From positions 496,001 to 560,000 of the forward strand of contig NZ_SLXW01000004.1 of the NCBI RefSeq assembly GCF_004341085.1: a DNA stretch of 64,000 bases. The letters are read 5' to 3'. Positions 27,488 through 36,608 of the stretch are shown piece by piece; the stretch's first letter is position 1, and every line of letters starts with the position of its first letter. The position numbers were made by a program, and so were the translations under genes. The notes under the pieces were generated by a model. That model saw nothing but the letters and a program-made list of their open reading frames with translations. It made no database searches and was not told the DNA's origin. This DNA comes from Sphingomonas sp. PP-CE-1G-424 (lineage in GTDB: Bacteria; Pseudomonadota; Alphaproteobacteria; Sphingomonadales; Sphingomonadaceae).

Positions 27488-28165
27488 ATGGCCCAAATCC
27501 CATCTCTCACCGTCCTGCCCGATCCGGACTGCGCTTCGACGACCAGCCTGTCGCGCGTGAGCGTTCCCGTGCGCCTTGCCGCTGCGCTCCTGCTTGCCAC
27601 GGGTGCCGCGCCGGCCGCTGCGTGGGAACCGGTTGCGCTTCCCAATGCGGTCAAGGCCAAGCTGCCTGCCGGATATATCGTACGCGTGGCGTCCTGCAGT
27701 CGTACTTTGGACCCACCGCAGCCGATCTGCATCGTTGTCGTCGCGCGGCCCGACGAAGGCGGACAGCCGGGGGCGGCGGTACGAAAAGCGCCCGCTCGTC
27801 CATTGCTGGTCTATCGCCTTGCGGGCGGCGTCGCCAAGCTGATCGACCGTAACGACCGCATCGTGCTGCGTCGCGACGAAGGCGGACAATGCGACCCGAT
27901 CGAAGACGCCGGGCATATCGCGATCAAGGGCCGTTACTTCACGCTCGAGAGCGGGGTCGCGTGCGGCCAACACTGGACCGACTTCACCACGTTCCGTTTC
28001 GATACGGCGCTGCGGTCGTTCGTGTGGCAGAACCGCATCTTCGAATCCTTACGCCTGAACAGCGACGCTGGACCGAATGCTCAGGCATTGGTCTCCGACG
28101 GGCGAAAGGTCACGCGTGCAGACCCGCGGCACCCGATACGACTTGACGCCTATCGTCCGCGGTGA
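27488..28165 (+). CDS. Hypothetical secreted protein
   Basis: A 225-residue protein with a signal-like segment at about residues 27-46 (VPVRLAAALLLATGAAPAAAW). The mature part has four Cys (VASCSRT, ICIVV, GQCDP, VACGQH) that could form two disulfides, and the stretch DAGHIAIKGRYFTLESGVACGQHWTDFTTFRFD. The family is not recognised. Start at ATG 27488; a start nearer the signal (GTG within SRVSV) is possible. Confidence 0.6.
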   Translation: MAQIPSLTVLPDPDCASTTSLSRVSVPVRLAAALLLATGAAPAAAWEPVALPNAVKAKLPAGYIVRVASCSRTLDPPQPICIVVVARPDEGGQPGAAVRKAPARPLLVYRLAGGVAKLIDRNDRIVLRRDEGGQCDPIEDAGHIAIKGRYFTLESGVACGQHWTDFTTFRFDTALRSFVWQNRIFESLRLNSDAGPNAQALVSDGRKVTRADPRHPIRLDAYRPR

Positions 28166-28239
28166 TCGCGCGATGTTGCGTACCACCCGATAGGGACCGC
28201 GCCCCCGCGGCGCGCGGCTGCTATCACCGCGGCGCGCCG

Positions 28240-29133
28240 TCAACCGGTGATCAGATGGAGGGTGCGGGTGGCGGGGGCGATGGTGACGCCGCGGCCCCAG
28301 TCGAAGGCGAAGAAATCCTGTTCGACGCCGTCCGCGAAGATCACACCGCCGTCGTTCATCCGCGACGTGACCGCGAGCGGCATGCCCGCGAGCTTGCCGG
28401 CCCGAAGCGAGGTCGCGGTCGCCACGCTGGGGAAGGGTTCGCGCACGAAGAAGCCGACCGCGCGCTCCTGGGGATCGAGGGGGAGCGCGGCATGCGTTGC
28501 CTCCATGATCGAGCGGGCCCAGCCCGTCGCCCCGGTTCCCGACGCGACGATCAGCCCACTCGACGAGTGATCCTCGGCCTGGTCGCCGCACGTGATCCGG
28601 TAGCGCGCGGACTGGTGGCTGCGATGACCGACGAACACCTCGTTCAGCGCCAGCAGCCGCTCACCGGTATCCAATCGCGCCTCGACCATCGTCCGCTGCT
28701 CGGCCGGCGCCGCACCCGCGACGCTCGCCGGCAGCAACGCGGACAGGCGTGCGAGCGGCACGCGTACCAGGACGCCGTCGTACAAATCGGGAGCGGGGTT
28801 GAGCCCCAGCACGGGCTGCCCGTTTAGGTACTTCGCGACGTTGGCGACTAGCCCGTCCTGCCCGACCGCGACGATCACGTCCTCCGGGCCGAACAGGAAT
28901 CGATCGAGGTCGGCACGAGCGACGCTTGCCTGGCGCCAGTCGTCGGGGACGAACGAGCGGGCCTCCTGCAGCGTGGCGTGGAAGCGGTGGTGCCGATCCT
29001 CGATCGCGTCGATGTCCTGGCCCCGCGTCTCCAGAAAGAACTTCGCCTGCCCACGCGTCGCGTGCCGCGCGAGCAGGAGGTCATAGTCGGTCTCGCGGGT
29101 GACGAAGACCGCGCGCGGGGCGTTGGTTGCCAT
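28240..29133 (-). CDS. NAD kinase-like protein with altered GGDG motif
   Basis: A 297-residue protein with the layout of ATP-NAD kinases. The GGDG loop is changed to GQDG (residues 91-94 in VAVGQDGLVANVA). The conserved NE is at 164-165 (LNEVFVGH) and the Gly-rich nucleotide loop is at 198-205 (SGTGATGW). The first 80 residues (FVTRETDYDLLLARHATRGQAKFFLETRG) are unlike housekeeping NadK. It could be a specialised kinase or a non-catalytic NAD(P) binder. ATG overlaps the stop of the SPFH gene by one base, and the first gene of the unit is an NrtR-like regulator, which supports an NAD-related role. Confidence 0.7.
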   Translation of the reverse strand: MATNAPRAVFVTRETDYDLLLARHATRGQAKFFLETRGQDIDAIEDRHHRFHATLQEARSFVPDDWRQASVARADLDRFLFGPEDVIVAVGQDGLVANVAKYLNGQPVLGLNPAPDLYDGVLVRVPLARLSALLPASVAGAAPAEQRTMVEARLDTGERLLALNEVFVGHRSHQSARYRITCGDQAEDHSSSGLIVASGTGATGWARSIMEATHAALPLDPQERAVGFFVREPFPSVATATSLRAGKLAGMPLAVTSRMNDGGVIFADGVEQDFFAFDWGRGVTIAPATRTLHLITG

Positions 29134-30131
29134 CAGCGGGGCAGCGCCGTCTGCGCCGCCGGGGCAGCCGCGGCATTGCGGAATTCGCCGAGCACGGTCG
29201 CGAGCAGGTCGGGCGTGATGTTGAGATGCTCGATCGTATCGAGCTTGCCCGCCAGCTCGCGCGCGGCGAGTCCGAGCATTACGCCGGGCGGCAGGTCGCG
29301 GTAGATCGTCATCCTGGCTTGCTCCGCTTCCGCCTTGGCGCTCTCGACCGTGCGGATGCGCTCGGCTTCCGCCCCCGCCTCGACCTGCTGCGCCTCGGCC
29401 AGACCGGTTGCGCGGTTGCGTGCGTTCTCTGCCTCCTGCGTGATGAGCAGCATCTCGCGGCGTGCAAGCTCAGTGCGGTTGGCGAGTTCGTTCTCGGCGA
29501 TCGCACGCTCCTTCTCGACCGCGAGCGCACGGCGTTCGAACGTCGCCTGATCAGCCTTCTGCTGGAGTGCCTCGAACGTCGGGGTCTGGAGCGCGCGTTC
29601 GAGTTCGCTCGATGGCGCGAGGTTCGTCAGGCGAACCGCAGTGACCGCGATGCCGATTTCGTTCAGCGCCGGATCGTTGGCGAGCGCAGCTTCGAGCTGG
29701 TGACGCAGCGGCTCGGGACCGGCGTCGAGCAGCGCCCGCACCGAGCCTTGCGCGAGATATTGCAGCGCCGCCTGGTTGACGAGCCCCGCCAGCCGGGTCT
29801 CGATCCGCTGGATCGGCTCGCTCTTGTAGGCGCCAGTAAGCAGGCCGAGGCTGAAGTCAACGCGCGACGCGAGCAGTTCGGGATCGGCGACGTGCCAGGT
29901 CAGAGTTCCCTGGATCGCCACGCTCTGGAAATCCTGGCTGCGACCCTTCACGAAGATCGCCATCTCGCGGTCGTCCATCGGCAGTTCGGCAATGCTCGCG
30001 GTCTCCGGGCGGAACCAGAAGACCAGCCCGCGGCCGCTCTGCTTCACCTTGCCGCTGCAGTAGCGGATGACGTGGTTGCTCGCATCGCTGCGCAATTGGG
30101 CGAGGAAACCGAGGTTCTTGATCGAGGCCAT
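29133..30131 (-). CDS. SPFH/band 7 domain protein
   Basis: A 332-residue prohibitin/stomatin-like (SPFH) protein. The SPFH domain spans about 25-190 (MAIFVKGRSQDFQSVAIQGTLTWHVADP, then RLTNLAPSSELERALQT), followed by an Ala/Glu-rich coiled coil (about 190-275; ERRALAVEKERAIAENELANRTE) and an Ala-rich tail. No strong N-terminal membrane helix is visible, unlike typical stomatins, so membrane contact would have to be peripheral. It sits between the NrtR-like and NAD-kinase-like genes (5-base gap upstream, 1-base overlap downstream). SPFH proteins build ring or cage assemblies; here it could scaffold the NAD-related enzyme. Confidence 0.85.
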   Translation of the reverse strand: MASIKNLGFLAQLRSDASNHVIRYCSGKVKQSGRGLVFWFRPETASIAELPMDDREMAIFVKGRSQDFQSVAIQGTLTWHVADPELLASRVDFSLGLLTGAYKSEPIQRIETRLAGLVNQAALQYLAQGSVRALLDAGPEPLRHQLEAALANDPALNEIGIAVTAVRLTNLAPSSELERALQTPTFEALQQKADQATFERRALAVEKERAIAENELANRTELARREMLLITQEAENARNRATGLAEAQQVEAGAEAERIRTVESAKAEAEQARMTIYRDLPPGVMLGLAARELAGKLDTIEHLNITPDLLATVLGEFRNAAAAPAAQTALPR

Positions 30132-30136
30132 GACGG

Positions 30137-30865
30137 TTACTCCTGTATCGAATGATGACGGAAAAGTTCGGCTGGACGGAACGAGGCACCGGTCTCGCGT
30201 TCGCCGGTCGCCACCAGCGTGTTCGTGGCGAGCATCCGGCGGCGAAAGGCGGGCTTGTTGAGCGATCGCCCGAGGATCGTTTCGTGGACGTCCTGCAGCG
30301 CCCGCAGCGTGAAGCGCTCGGGCAGCAGCGCGTAGGCGACATCCGAATAATCGAGCTTGCCGCGCAGCCGCAGCATCGCGAGCCCGAGCATGTCGGCATG
30401 GTCGAACGCCAATGGCAGCGCGTCGCCATCCTGCGACCGTGCCGCGACCGGGCCACCGGTCTCGCCGGACCAAGGGACGACGAGTTCGGCCAGCGTCAGG
30501 TCGGGCGCGGCCTTTAGTGCGGCGGCAAAGCGATCGGGCGGAAGCAGCGCGAAATACGCCACGCTGATCACCCGGGTGCGGGGGTCGCGGTCGACCGTGC
30601 CGAACGTGTAGAGCTGCTCGACATACGCGTCCGCCATCCGCACTTTGGTTGCGAGCACGCGGTGTGCCGCGGCATCGAGACTCTCGTCGATGCGGACGAA
30701 CCCACCGGGCAGCGACCACGCGCCCAAGCAAGGATGCTCCTGGCGCTGCATGAGCAACGCGGCGGGCCTGCCGTTGACGACGCTGGCCAGTATCAGATCG
30801 ACGGCGACCGACGGGCGCTCGTACCGATTTGTATCATATCCATCGAGGAACTCGGTCTCGTTCAT
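30137..30865 (-). CDS. NrtR-like Nudix-domain transcriptional regulator
   Basis: A 242-residue protein with an N-terminal Nudix fold and a C-terminal winged helix (about 165-240; FTLRALQDVHETILGRSLNKPAFRRRML), the plan of NrtR regulators of NAD metabolism, which sense ADP-ribose. The Nudix box (55-77) keeps G55 and E61 but has lost the catalytic glutamates of REUxEExGU (it reads RVLATKVRM), so hydrolysis is unlikely and sensing is likely. The ATG at 30865 is preferred over one at 30892 because a palindrome occupies the bases between and beyond. Probably autoregulates the three-gene unit. Confidence 0.85.
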   Translation of the reverse strand: MNETEFLDGYDTNRYERPSVAVDLILASVVNGRPAALLMQRQEHPCLGAWSLPGGFVRIDESLDAAAHRVLATKVRMADAYVEQLYTFGTVDRDPRTRVISVAYFALLPPDRFAAALKAAPDLTLAELVVPWSGETGGPVAARSQDGDALPLAFDHADMLGLAMLRLRGKLDYSDVAYALLPERFTLRALQDVHETILGRSLNKPAFRRRMLATNTLVATGERETGASFRPAELFRHHSIQE

Positions 30866-30871
30866 GTGACC

Positions 30872-30918
30872 CCATATATCCTTCCGGCGCATTAGTAATA
30901 TGCGATGTGGATATATGG
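30872..30918. promoter_or_regulatory. Nested palindrome, candidate NrtR operator
   Basis: CCATATATCC (30872-30881) and GGATATATGG (30909-30918) are exact reverse complements. Inside them lie CGCAT (30888-30892) and ATGCG (30900-30904), flanking ATTAGTAAT. All three layers are centred on about 30895-30896. The site sits 7 bases before the start of the NrtR-like gene and about 265 bases before the divergent receptor gene. Confidence 0.6.
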
Positions 30919-31104
30919 CAATCGTTATTGCATCTGCAGCGCGATGGTTCGTGGGAGACCCATTTCCTGCACGATCGCAGCGATCGAGATAGCCGAGTGA
31001 TCATATCCGTTTCGGGTTCGGCACTTGACGAGTCGTGCGGACTTCGAGGGGGTGCGCCCACAAGCTAAAATAGAGCACAGCGCTGGTCCTGTTTTGTTGG
31101 ACTA

Positions 31105-31150
31105 TTGACAGGGCTGCGCAAAGGAGGAAAAAGGCGTGGTAACGTTACCA
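31105..31150 (+). promoter_or_regulatory. Promoter with LacI-like operator before TonB receptor
   Basis: TTGACA at 31105-31110 is a good -35 box; no strong -10 box was recognised at 17 bases. TGGTAACGTTACCA (31137-31150) is a perfect 14-base palindrome with the central CG typical of LacI-family operators, placed at the expected transcription start. A LacI-family gene lies 4 kb downstream in the same locus. Confidence 0.65.
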
Positions 31151-31182
31151 GACTAAAGCTGGACGATAATGGGAGGATGACG

Positions 31183-34100
31183 ATGGCAATCGGGTCGAGG
31201 ACGTTGCGCGCACGCGGACGGCAGATTGGCGCCACCAGCCTTATGGCGATGGCCGCATGCATGCTGTCTATGCCAGCATGGGCACAAGCGCAGGGCGGGT
31301 CTGCCGCGCCGTCCCCCGTGGCGCCCGACGGCACTGTCACGACGGCGGTTCCTCAGCAAATCGCTCCTGCAGCGTCGGATCCTGCCACGGCCGAACCGGC
31401 GTCTTCGGCAGACATCGTCGTCACCGGATCGCGGATCACGACCGGCGGTTTCACCGCGCCAACGCCGACGACAGTGATCGACGCCAACGCCATTGCCGCC
31501 AACGCGCAACCAAACGTCTTCACCACGATCGCCCAATTGCCGTCGTTGCAGGGATCGACGGGCACGAGCACCGGTACGTTCAGCACGTCGAGCGGCACGC
31601 AGGGGCTCAGTTCCTTCTCGCTGCGCGGCGTCGGCGCGATACGCACGCTGACGCTGATCGATGGTCAGCGCGTCGTTGGTGCCAACGTCACCGGCGTGCC
31701 CGATGTAAGCCTGTTCCCGCAGCTTCTCATTAAGCGCGTCGACGTCGTCAATGGCGGGGCCTCGGCCTCCTACGGATCGGATGCGGTTGGCGGGGTCGTA
31801 AATTTCATCACCGATACCCGGTTCAAGGGCGTCAAGGGCAACGTCCAGGGGGGCATCACGACCTACGGCGACAACGAACAGGTCCTTCTCCAGCTCGCCG
31901 CTGGAACGAGCTTGCTCGATGATCGCCTGCACATCGTCGCCAGTACCGAATACGCGCATGAGAATGGCATCGGCGGCGGAGACTTCGGCACCGAACTGTC
32001 CGGCGGACGCGACTGGTTCCGGCAATCGACCTTGATCAACCGCAACGTCCTGAACGACGGATCGCCGCAATATCAGTTCCGGGATTTCGCTCAGTCCTAC
32101 AACTATACCAAGTTCGGACTGATCACGGCGGGGCCACTGCAGGGAACCGCGTTCGATCAGGCCGGAAACCCGTTTCAGTTCCAATATGGCTCGAACGGCA
32201 CCCCGGCGCGCGACGCGGCAGGGAACGTCAATGGTTGCCTGCCCGGCTTCTGTATCGGCGGCGACCTGTCCGGCAACGTCGATGCCGGGCGCTCGCTCCA
32301 GTCGCGGCTTCAGCGGGTGAACAATTACGGTCGGATCGGCTTCGACTGGGCGCCCGACAACGAGATCTATTTCACTGCCAATATCGGTCAGGTGAAGACC
32401 AACAACCAGCCGGTCGGCGGCCAGAACCGTCCGAACCTGACGATCCAGTGCGCCAATCCGTTCGTACCCGCCTCGGTCCAGGCCGCCTGCACCACGGCGG
32501 GGATCACGAACTTCCAATACGGCACGAGCAACGCCGCCTTGGGCAACACGCAGGTCTATACCGATCGTCGCCAGTATCGGTTCGTCGCCGGCGCCAAGGG
32601 GCGTCAGTCCGTCGCCGGGTCCGACTGGACCTACGACATGTATTACGAGCACGGCACGAACTATTCCAATATCGACGTCAACAATGTGCTGCTGTCGAAC
32701 CGCTTCAACCAGGCGATCAATGCGACGACCATCAACGGGGCGATCGTGTGTGCCGATCCTATCGCGCGCGCGAACGGGTGTCAGCCGCTCAACATATTCG
32801 GCGGCAATCCGTCGCAGGGGGCGCTCGGCTACATCATGCCCGACAAAGGCCCGTACCAGCGGACCCGCCAGACGCAGGACGTGGTCAGCGTCAACTTCTC
32901 CGGCTCTCCATTCAGTCTTTGGGCGGGGCCCGTCTCGTTCGCTTTCGGCAGCGAGTTCCGGCATGAATTCTATACCGTGCGGGCCGATCCTTACGGCGCG
33001 GGCACCGGCGCTACGCCGAACACGCCCGACTATCCCGCCGATCCCACGCTGCTCGCCGGGGGCAACAACTGGTATGCGGGCAATTACAAGAATGGCAGCG
33101 GTGCCTACAGCGTCAAAGAAGCGTTCGTCGAAACCGACGTGCCGATCCTCAATTCAAAGGGGACCGGACGCGCGACGATAAACGGCGCGATCCGCGCGAC
33201 CGACTACAGCACGTCTGGCACCGTCTGGGCGTGGAAGCTCGGTGGAACCTGGGACCTGCCGGTCGATGGCCTGCGCTTACGCGGCGTGACCTCTCGCGAT
33301 GTCCGTGCGCCGAACTTGTCGGAGTTGTTCGCGGCTCCCGTGACGACCACGCTGCCGGGATTTTTCGATCCGTTCCGCAACGTCAACGTGCTCGCGATCC
33401 AGAATACGATCGGCAACACCGCGCTCACGCCGGAGATCGCGCGTAACACCACCGCGGGCATCGCATTTTCCGGATCGTCGTGGCTGCCGGGTCTCAGCCT
33501 GTCGGTCGATTACTACCATATCAAGATCAAGGACGTAATCTCCAGCCTCGGCGCGGCGGATATCGTCAACCTATGTTTCCAGAACATCCTTCCGGAAAGC
33601 TGCGGTGCATTCAATCTCAACAACCCGGCAGGGCCCAATTTCATCAACGTCCAGGCGTTCAACCTCGCATCGATCGACACCGAGGGCCTGGATATCGAGG
33701 CGAGCTATCGCTGGCGGCGTCCGCTTGGCTTGCCGGGCAGCTTCACGCTGCGCGCGCTGGCGACCAATATCCGCAAGTTCGTGACCGATACGGGGCTGCC
33801 TGGAACGATCCCCAACGATACGGCCGGCGTCAACATCGGCAGCACGCCCGAATGGAAATGGCTGGCGACGCAGACCTATGCCAATGACGACTTCTCGCTG
33901 TTGCTGCAGGAGCGCTGGTTCAGCGACGGGGTGCTTGGCCATCAATATGTTCAATGTTCGCCCGGCAATTGCCCGGCGTCGACGAACAATCACCCTACGA
34001 TCGATCGGAATTTTATACCGGGCGCCTTCTACATGGACGTCGGCGGCACGTATAACCTTACCAAGCAGGTGACCGGCTATTTCAAGGTCGACAACGTGTT

Positions 34101-34197
34101 CGACAAGGATCCGGCCAGATCCCCGTATTTCGTCAATCCTCAACTGTACGACGTCTATGGCCGTACGTTCCGCGTCGGCGTCCGGTTCAGCATGTGA
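31183..34197 (+). CDS. TonB-dependent outer membrane receptor
   Basis: A 1004-residue receptor with a signal peptide ending at AWA-QA (about residue 35), a TonB box-like DIVVTGSRI (about 75), a plug (TIAQLPSLQGSTGTS, then SSFSLRGVGAIRTLTLIDGQRVVG and GGASASYGSDAVGGVVNFI) and a beta-barrel ending in TFRVGVRFSM. ATG 31183 is preferred because GGGAGG lies 6 bases upstream; ATG 31177 would abut that site. The stop overlaps the GH43 start by 4 bases (ATGA), so the receptor and enzyme are co-translated. The ligand is probably an arabinose- or xylose-containing oligosaccharide, inferred from the locus. Confidence 0.93.
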   Translation: MAIGSRTLRARGRQIGATSLMAMAACMLSMPAWAQAQGGSAAPSPVAPDGTVTTAVPQQIAPAASDPATAEPASSADIVVTGSRITTGGFTAPTPTTVIDANAIAANAQPNVFTTIAQLPSLQGSTGTSTGTFSTSSGTQGLSSFSLRGVGAIRTLTLIDGQRVVGANVTGVPDVSLFPQLLIKRVDVVNGGASASYGSDAVGGVVNFITDTRFKGVKGNVQGGITTYGDNEQVLLQLAAGTSLLDDRLHIVASTEYAHENGIGGGDFGTELSGGRDWFRQSTLINRNVLNDGSPQYQFRDFAQSYNYTKFGLITAGPLQGTAFDQAGNPFQFQYGSNGTPARDAAGNVNGCLPGFCIGGDLSGNVDAGRSLQSRLQRVNNYGRIGFDWAPDNEIYFTANIGQVKTNNQPVGGQNRPNLTIQCANPFVPASVQAACTTAGITNFQYGTSNAALGNTQVYTDRRQYRFVAGAKGRQSVAGSDWTYDMYYEHGTNYSNIDVNNVLLSNRFNQAINATTINGAIVCADPIARANGCQPLNIFGGNPSQGALGYIMPDKGPYQRTRQTQDVVSVNFSGSPFSLWAGPVSFAFGSEFRHEFYTVRADPYGAGTGATPNTPDYPADPTLLAGGNNWYAGNYKNGSGAYSVKEAFVETDVPILNSKGTGRATINGAIRATDYSTSGTVWAWKLGGTWDLPVDGLRLRGVTSRDVRAPNLSELFAAPVTTTLPGFFDPFRNVNVLAIQNTIGNTALTPEIARNTTAGIAFSGSSWLPGLSLSVDYYHIKIKDVISSLGAADIVNLCFQNILPESCGAFNLNNPAGPNFINVQAFNLASIDTEGLDIEASYRWRRPLGLPGSFTLRALATNIRKFVTDTGLPGTIPNDTAGVNIGSTPEWKWLATQTYANDDFSLLLQERWFSDGVLGHQYVQCSPGNCPASTNNHPTIDRNFIPGAFYMDVGGTYNLTKQVTGYFKVDNVFDKDPARSPYFVNPQLYDVYGRTFRVGVRFSM

Positions 34198-35261
34198 TGC
34201 AGCATCGATCAGGAACATCGATCACGGGCCGAGTTCGCGTCTGTCTCGCCGTCACGCTCGCGGCCCTGACGATCGGCGGCTCGTCGATCGGGGCGGCCCC
34301 TGGCCGGGAGCCCGCCGCCGCCGTCCGCGGCGGCAACCCGATCATCCGGGATAAGTTCACGGCCGATCCGGCGCCGCTGGTCGTCGGTAATACGCTGTAT
34401 CTCTATGTCGGGCATGACGAAGCGCAACGCGACGAGATGTTCAACATGCGGGAATGGCTGGTCTATTCGACCACCGACATGAAGACGTGGACGGATCACG
34501 GCGCGATCATGAACGTCGCCGACCTCAAATGGGCCAAGAAGGACGCATGGGCGTCACAGGCGATCGCCAAGAACGGCAAATACTGGTTCTACGCGGCCGT
34601 CGAACACGACAAGACGCATCCGGGCAAGGCGATCGCGGTCGCGGTATCGGACACGCCGACCGGTCCCTTCGTCGATGCCAAGGGATCGGCGCTGATCACC
34701 AATGCCATGACGCCGAAGGGGACGCATAGTTGGGAGGATATCGATCCCACCGTGCTGACCGACGACGACGGGACGACCTGGATCGCGTGGGGCAACCGGC
34801 AATGCTACATCGCCAAGCTGAAGCCTAACATGATCGAGATCGACGGTCCGATCCATGAGATCACGCCGCCGCATTTCGAAGAGGGTCCGTGGCTGCACAA
34901 ACGGGGAAAGCTGTATTACCTGACCTACGCGTCGCTGGATCGTGCGACGCAGCGCGACGAGCACGTCTCCTATGCGACCGCGCCGTCGCCGGCCGGACCT
35001 TGGACCTATCGTGGGCTGCTGACGGGGTCGGGCAAGTACAGTTTCACGATCCATCCGGGCATCGCGCAGTTCAGGGGTAACTGGTATCTGTTCCTGCACA
35101 ACGCGTCGCTTGCGATCGGCGAACTGAATGGCGCGATCGGGCGCCGCGCGGTTACCGTGGAGCATCTTCGCTACAATCCCGACGGCACGATGGTTCCCGT
35201 GGTCCAGACCGACGCTGGTGTTTATGGTTCGGTATCGAGATCGGCAGGCGGTGCGGGCTGA
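34194..35261 (+). CDS. Secreted GH43 glycoside hydrolase (arabinosidase/xylosidase type)
   Basis: A 355-residue five-bladed propeller enzyme with an N-terminal signal (about residues 12-35). The three GH43 carboxylates are visible: D58 (DKFTADPAPLV, base), D184 (EDIDPTVL, pKa modulator) and E230 (FEEGPWLHK, acid). Single-domain length is typical of GH43 enzymes that trim arabinose or xylose side groups. It is translationally coupled to the receptor and probably works in the periplasm on imported oligosaccharides. Exact specificity cannot be read. Confidence 0.9.
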   Translation: MMQHRSGTSITGRVRVCLAVTLAALTIGGSSIGAAPGREPAAAVRGGNPIIRDKFTADPAPLVVGNTLYLYVGHDEAQRDEMFNMREWLVYSTTDMKTWTDHGAIMNVADLKWAKKDAWASQAIAKNGKYWFYAAVEHDKTHPGKAIAVAVSDTPTGPFVDAKGSALITNAMTPKGTHSWEDIDPTVLTDDDGTTWIAWGNRQCYIAKLKPNMIEIDGPIHEITPPHFEEGPWLHKRGKLYYLTYASLDRATQRDEHVSYATAPSPAGPWTYRGLLTGSGKYSFTIHPGIAQFRGNWYLFLHNASLAIGELNGAIGRRAVTVEHLRYNPDGTMVPVVQTDAGVYGSVSRSAGGAG

Positions 35262-35280
35262 CCCGCCGTACCGTGGACGC

Positions 35281-36330
35281 TCAAATCGTCTGGGTGATCG
35301 CGCGTGGAGGGGCGGTCGATTCCCGTTCGACGAGCACATGGTCGAGAACGTGAGACTTGGCCATAGCCCTCCCGGTGCCCCCGTCCTGGCGCATCGCCTG
35401 GATGAGCCGTTGCAGCGCCTCCGCAGCCAGCGCGCGGACCGGTTGGCGTATCGTCGTCAGCGGCGGCCAGAGCGTGATCGCGGCCGTGCTGTCGTCGAAC
35501 CCGACGACGGTCAGGTCGCTCGGCACATCGAGGTGGCGGCGGTGCGCGACGGAGACTACCGCAGCGGCCATGTCGTCGTTGCTCGCGAAGACGGCCGTCG
35601 GCGGTCGCGACCCGGCCAGCAACGTCTCGCCGGCGATCAGACCGGAGGCGTAGCTGAAATCGCCTTGGACGATCTGCGTTTCGAGTGCGCCGTCCTCCTG
35701 TATCGCGGTCTGGAATCCGGCCAGACGTTCGGTCGCGGCGGACTGGTCGAGATTCCCCAGCACGAAGCCCAGATGGCGATGGCCGAGCCCGATCAGATGG
35801 CGGGTCATGTCGTAGGCCGCCCGGTGGTTGTCGATGCCGACGCAGATCGCGCCGGGTGCAACGCCGCCGACGATGGCGAGCGGCAGGTTCGCGTCCGCGA
35901 CGATCGCGCGGATGATCTCGGATTCCCCGAGCGGCGGCGCCAGGATCATGCCACCGATCCGCGATGCGATGAGCCCCTCGACCGCGGATCGGGTCGGTGG
36001 CTTGCCGTTCTCGCCCTTCAACAGGATCAACTGCGCGGCGTGGATCGAGGCTTCCTCGAACACACCGGCGAGCAGGTCGCTCATGAACGCGGCGCTGGGG
36101 TTGGAATAGATCACGCCGATCCGGACCTCGCGCGAGGTGACCAGATTGCGCGCCGTCAAATTGGGCGTGTAGTGGAGTTCGGCGATCGCATCGGTAACCA
36201 GCGCGCGGGTCTCGGCACGCACGCCTGCGTCGCCGTTGATGACCCGCGACACGGTCATCGGCGATACATTGGCCCGTTTGGCGACATCGATGACGGTCGC
36301 CCCGCGAGGCCGAGAGGGAGAGCGCTGCAT
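35281..36330 (-). CDS. LacI-family transcriptional regulator
   Basis: A 349-residue repressor. The N-terminal helix-turn-helix (ATVIDVAKRANVSPMTVSRVINGD, residues 11-34) is followed by a periplasmic-binding-protein-like sensor domain (IGVIYSNPSAAFMSDLLAGVF, VFASNDDMAAAVVSVA, VVGFDDSTAA, TTIRQPVRALAAEALQRLI). It lies between the receptor-GH43 operon and the divergent transporter-xylosidase operon; LacI-type palindromes precede both, so it is the natural regulator of the locus. The inducer is probably a pentose or small oligosaccharide. Confidence 0.92.
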   Translation of the reverse strand: MQRSPSRPRGATVIDVAKRANVSPMTVSRVINGDAGVRAETRALVTDAIAELHYTPNLTARNLVTSREVRIGVIYSNPSAAFMSDLLAGVFEEASIHAAQLILLKGENGKPPTRSAVEGLIASRIGGMILAPPLGESEIIRAIVADANLPLAIVGGVAPGAICVGIDNHRAAYDMTRHLIGLGHRHLGFVLGNLDQSAATERLAGFQTAIQEDGALETQIVQGDFSYASGLIAGETLLAGSRPPTAVFASNDDMAAAVVSVAHRRHLDVPSDLTVVGFDDSTAAITLWPPLTTIRQPVRALAAEALQRLIQAMRQDGGTGRAMAKSHVLDHVLVERESTAPPRAITQTI

Positions 36331-36580
36331 GCGTATCTCTACCCAGCCGCCGACTTAGGGGTGCCAATCGTCTTGGCTGTATACGGGGTTTCGGCTTCGG
36401 AACTCGTCGTCATGCCCCGACGTGCATCGTCGGCAGGTTGGGGGTCAATGCATATCCGCGCCACCCGCCGGATTGTCGTCCGGATCACCATGCGAGCGAC
36501 GCACGGCAGCGTATCGGACCGCCACGAACTTTATCGTTGCGACGGGTTGCCGACCCTCATAGCAAGGCTCGATCGTATGA

Positions 36581-36594
36581 TGCTAGCGCTACTA
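36581..36594 (+). promoter_or_regulatory. LacI-like operator before MFS-GH43 operon
   Basis: TGCTAGCGCTACTA has a perfect 8-base core palindrome TAGCGCTA (36584-36591) with a central CG and imperfect flanks. It starts 28 bases before the transporter ATG. It resembles, but is not identical to, the TGGTAACGTTACCA site at 31137. Confidence 0.45.
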
Positions 36595-36608
36595 GGCAGG
36601 GCAGGCGG

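Noticed and set aside
28240..29133. Calling this the housekeeping NAD kinase nadK
   Set aside because: The GGDG loop is altered to GQDG, the N-terminus is unlike NadK and the operon context is special; the name would overstate the evidence.
29133..30731. N-terminal extension of the SPFH protein up to 30731
   Set aside because: The added residues are the NrtR gene read in another frame; ATG 30131 starts the SPFH family sequence.
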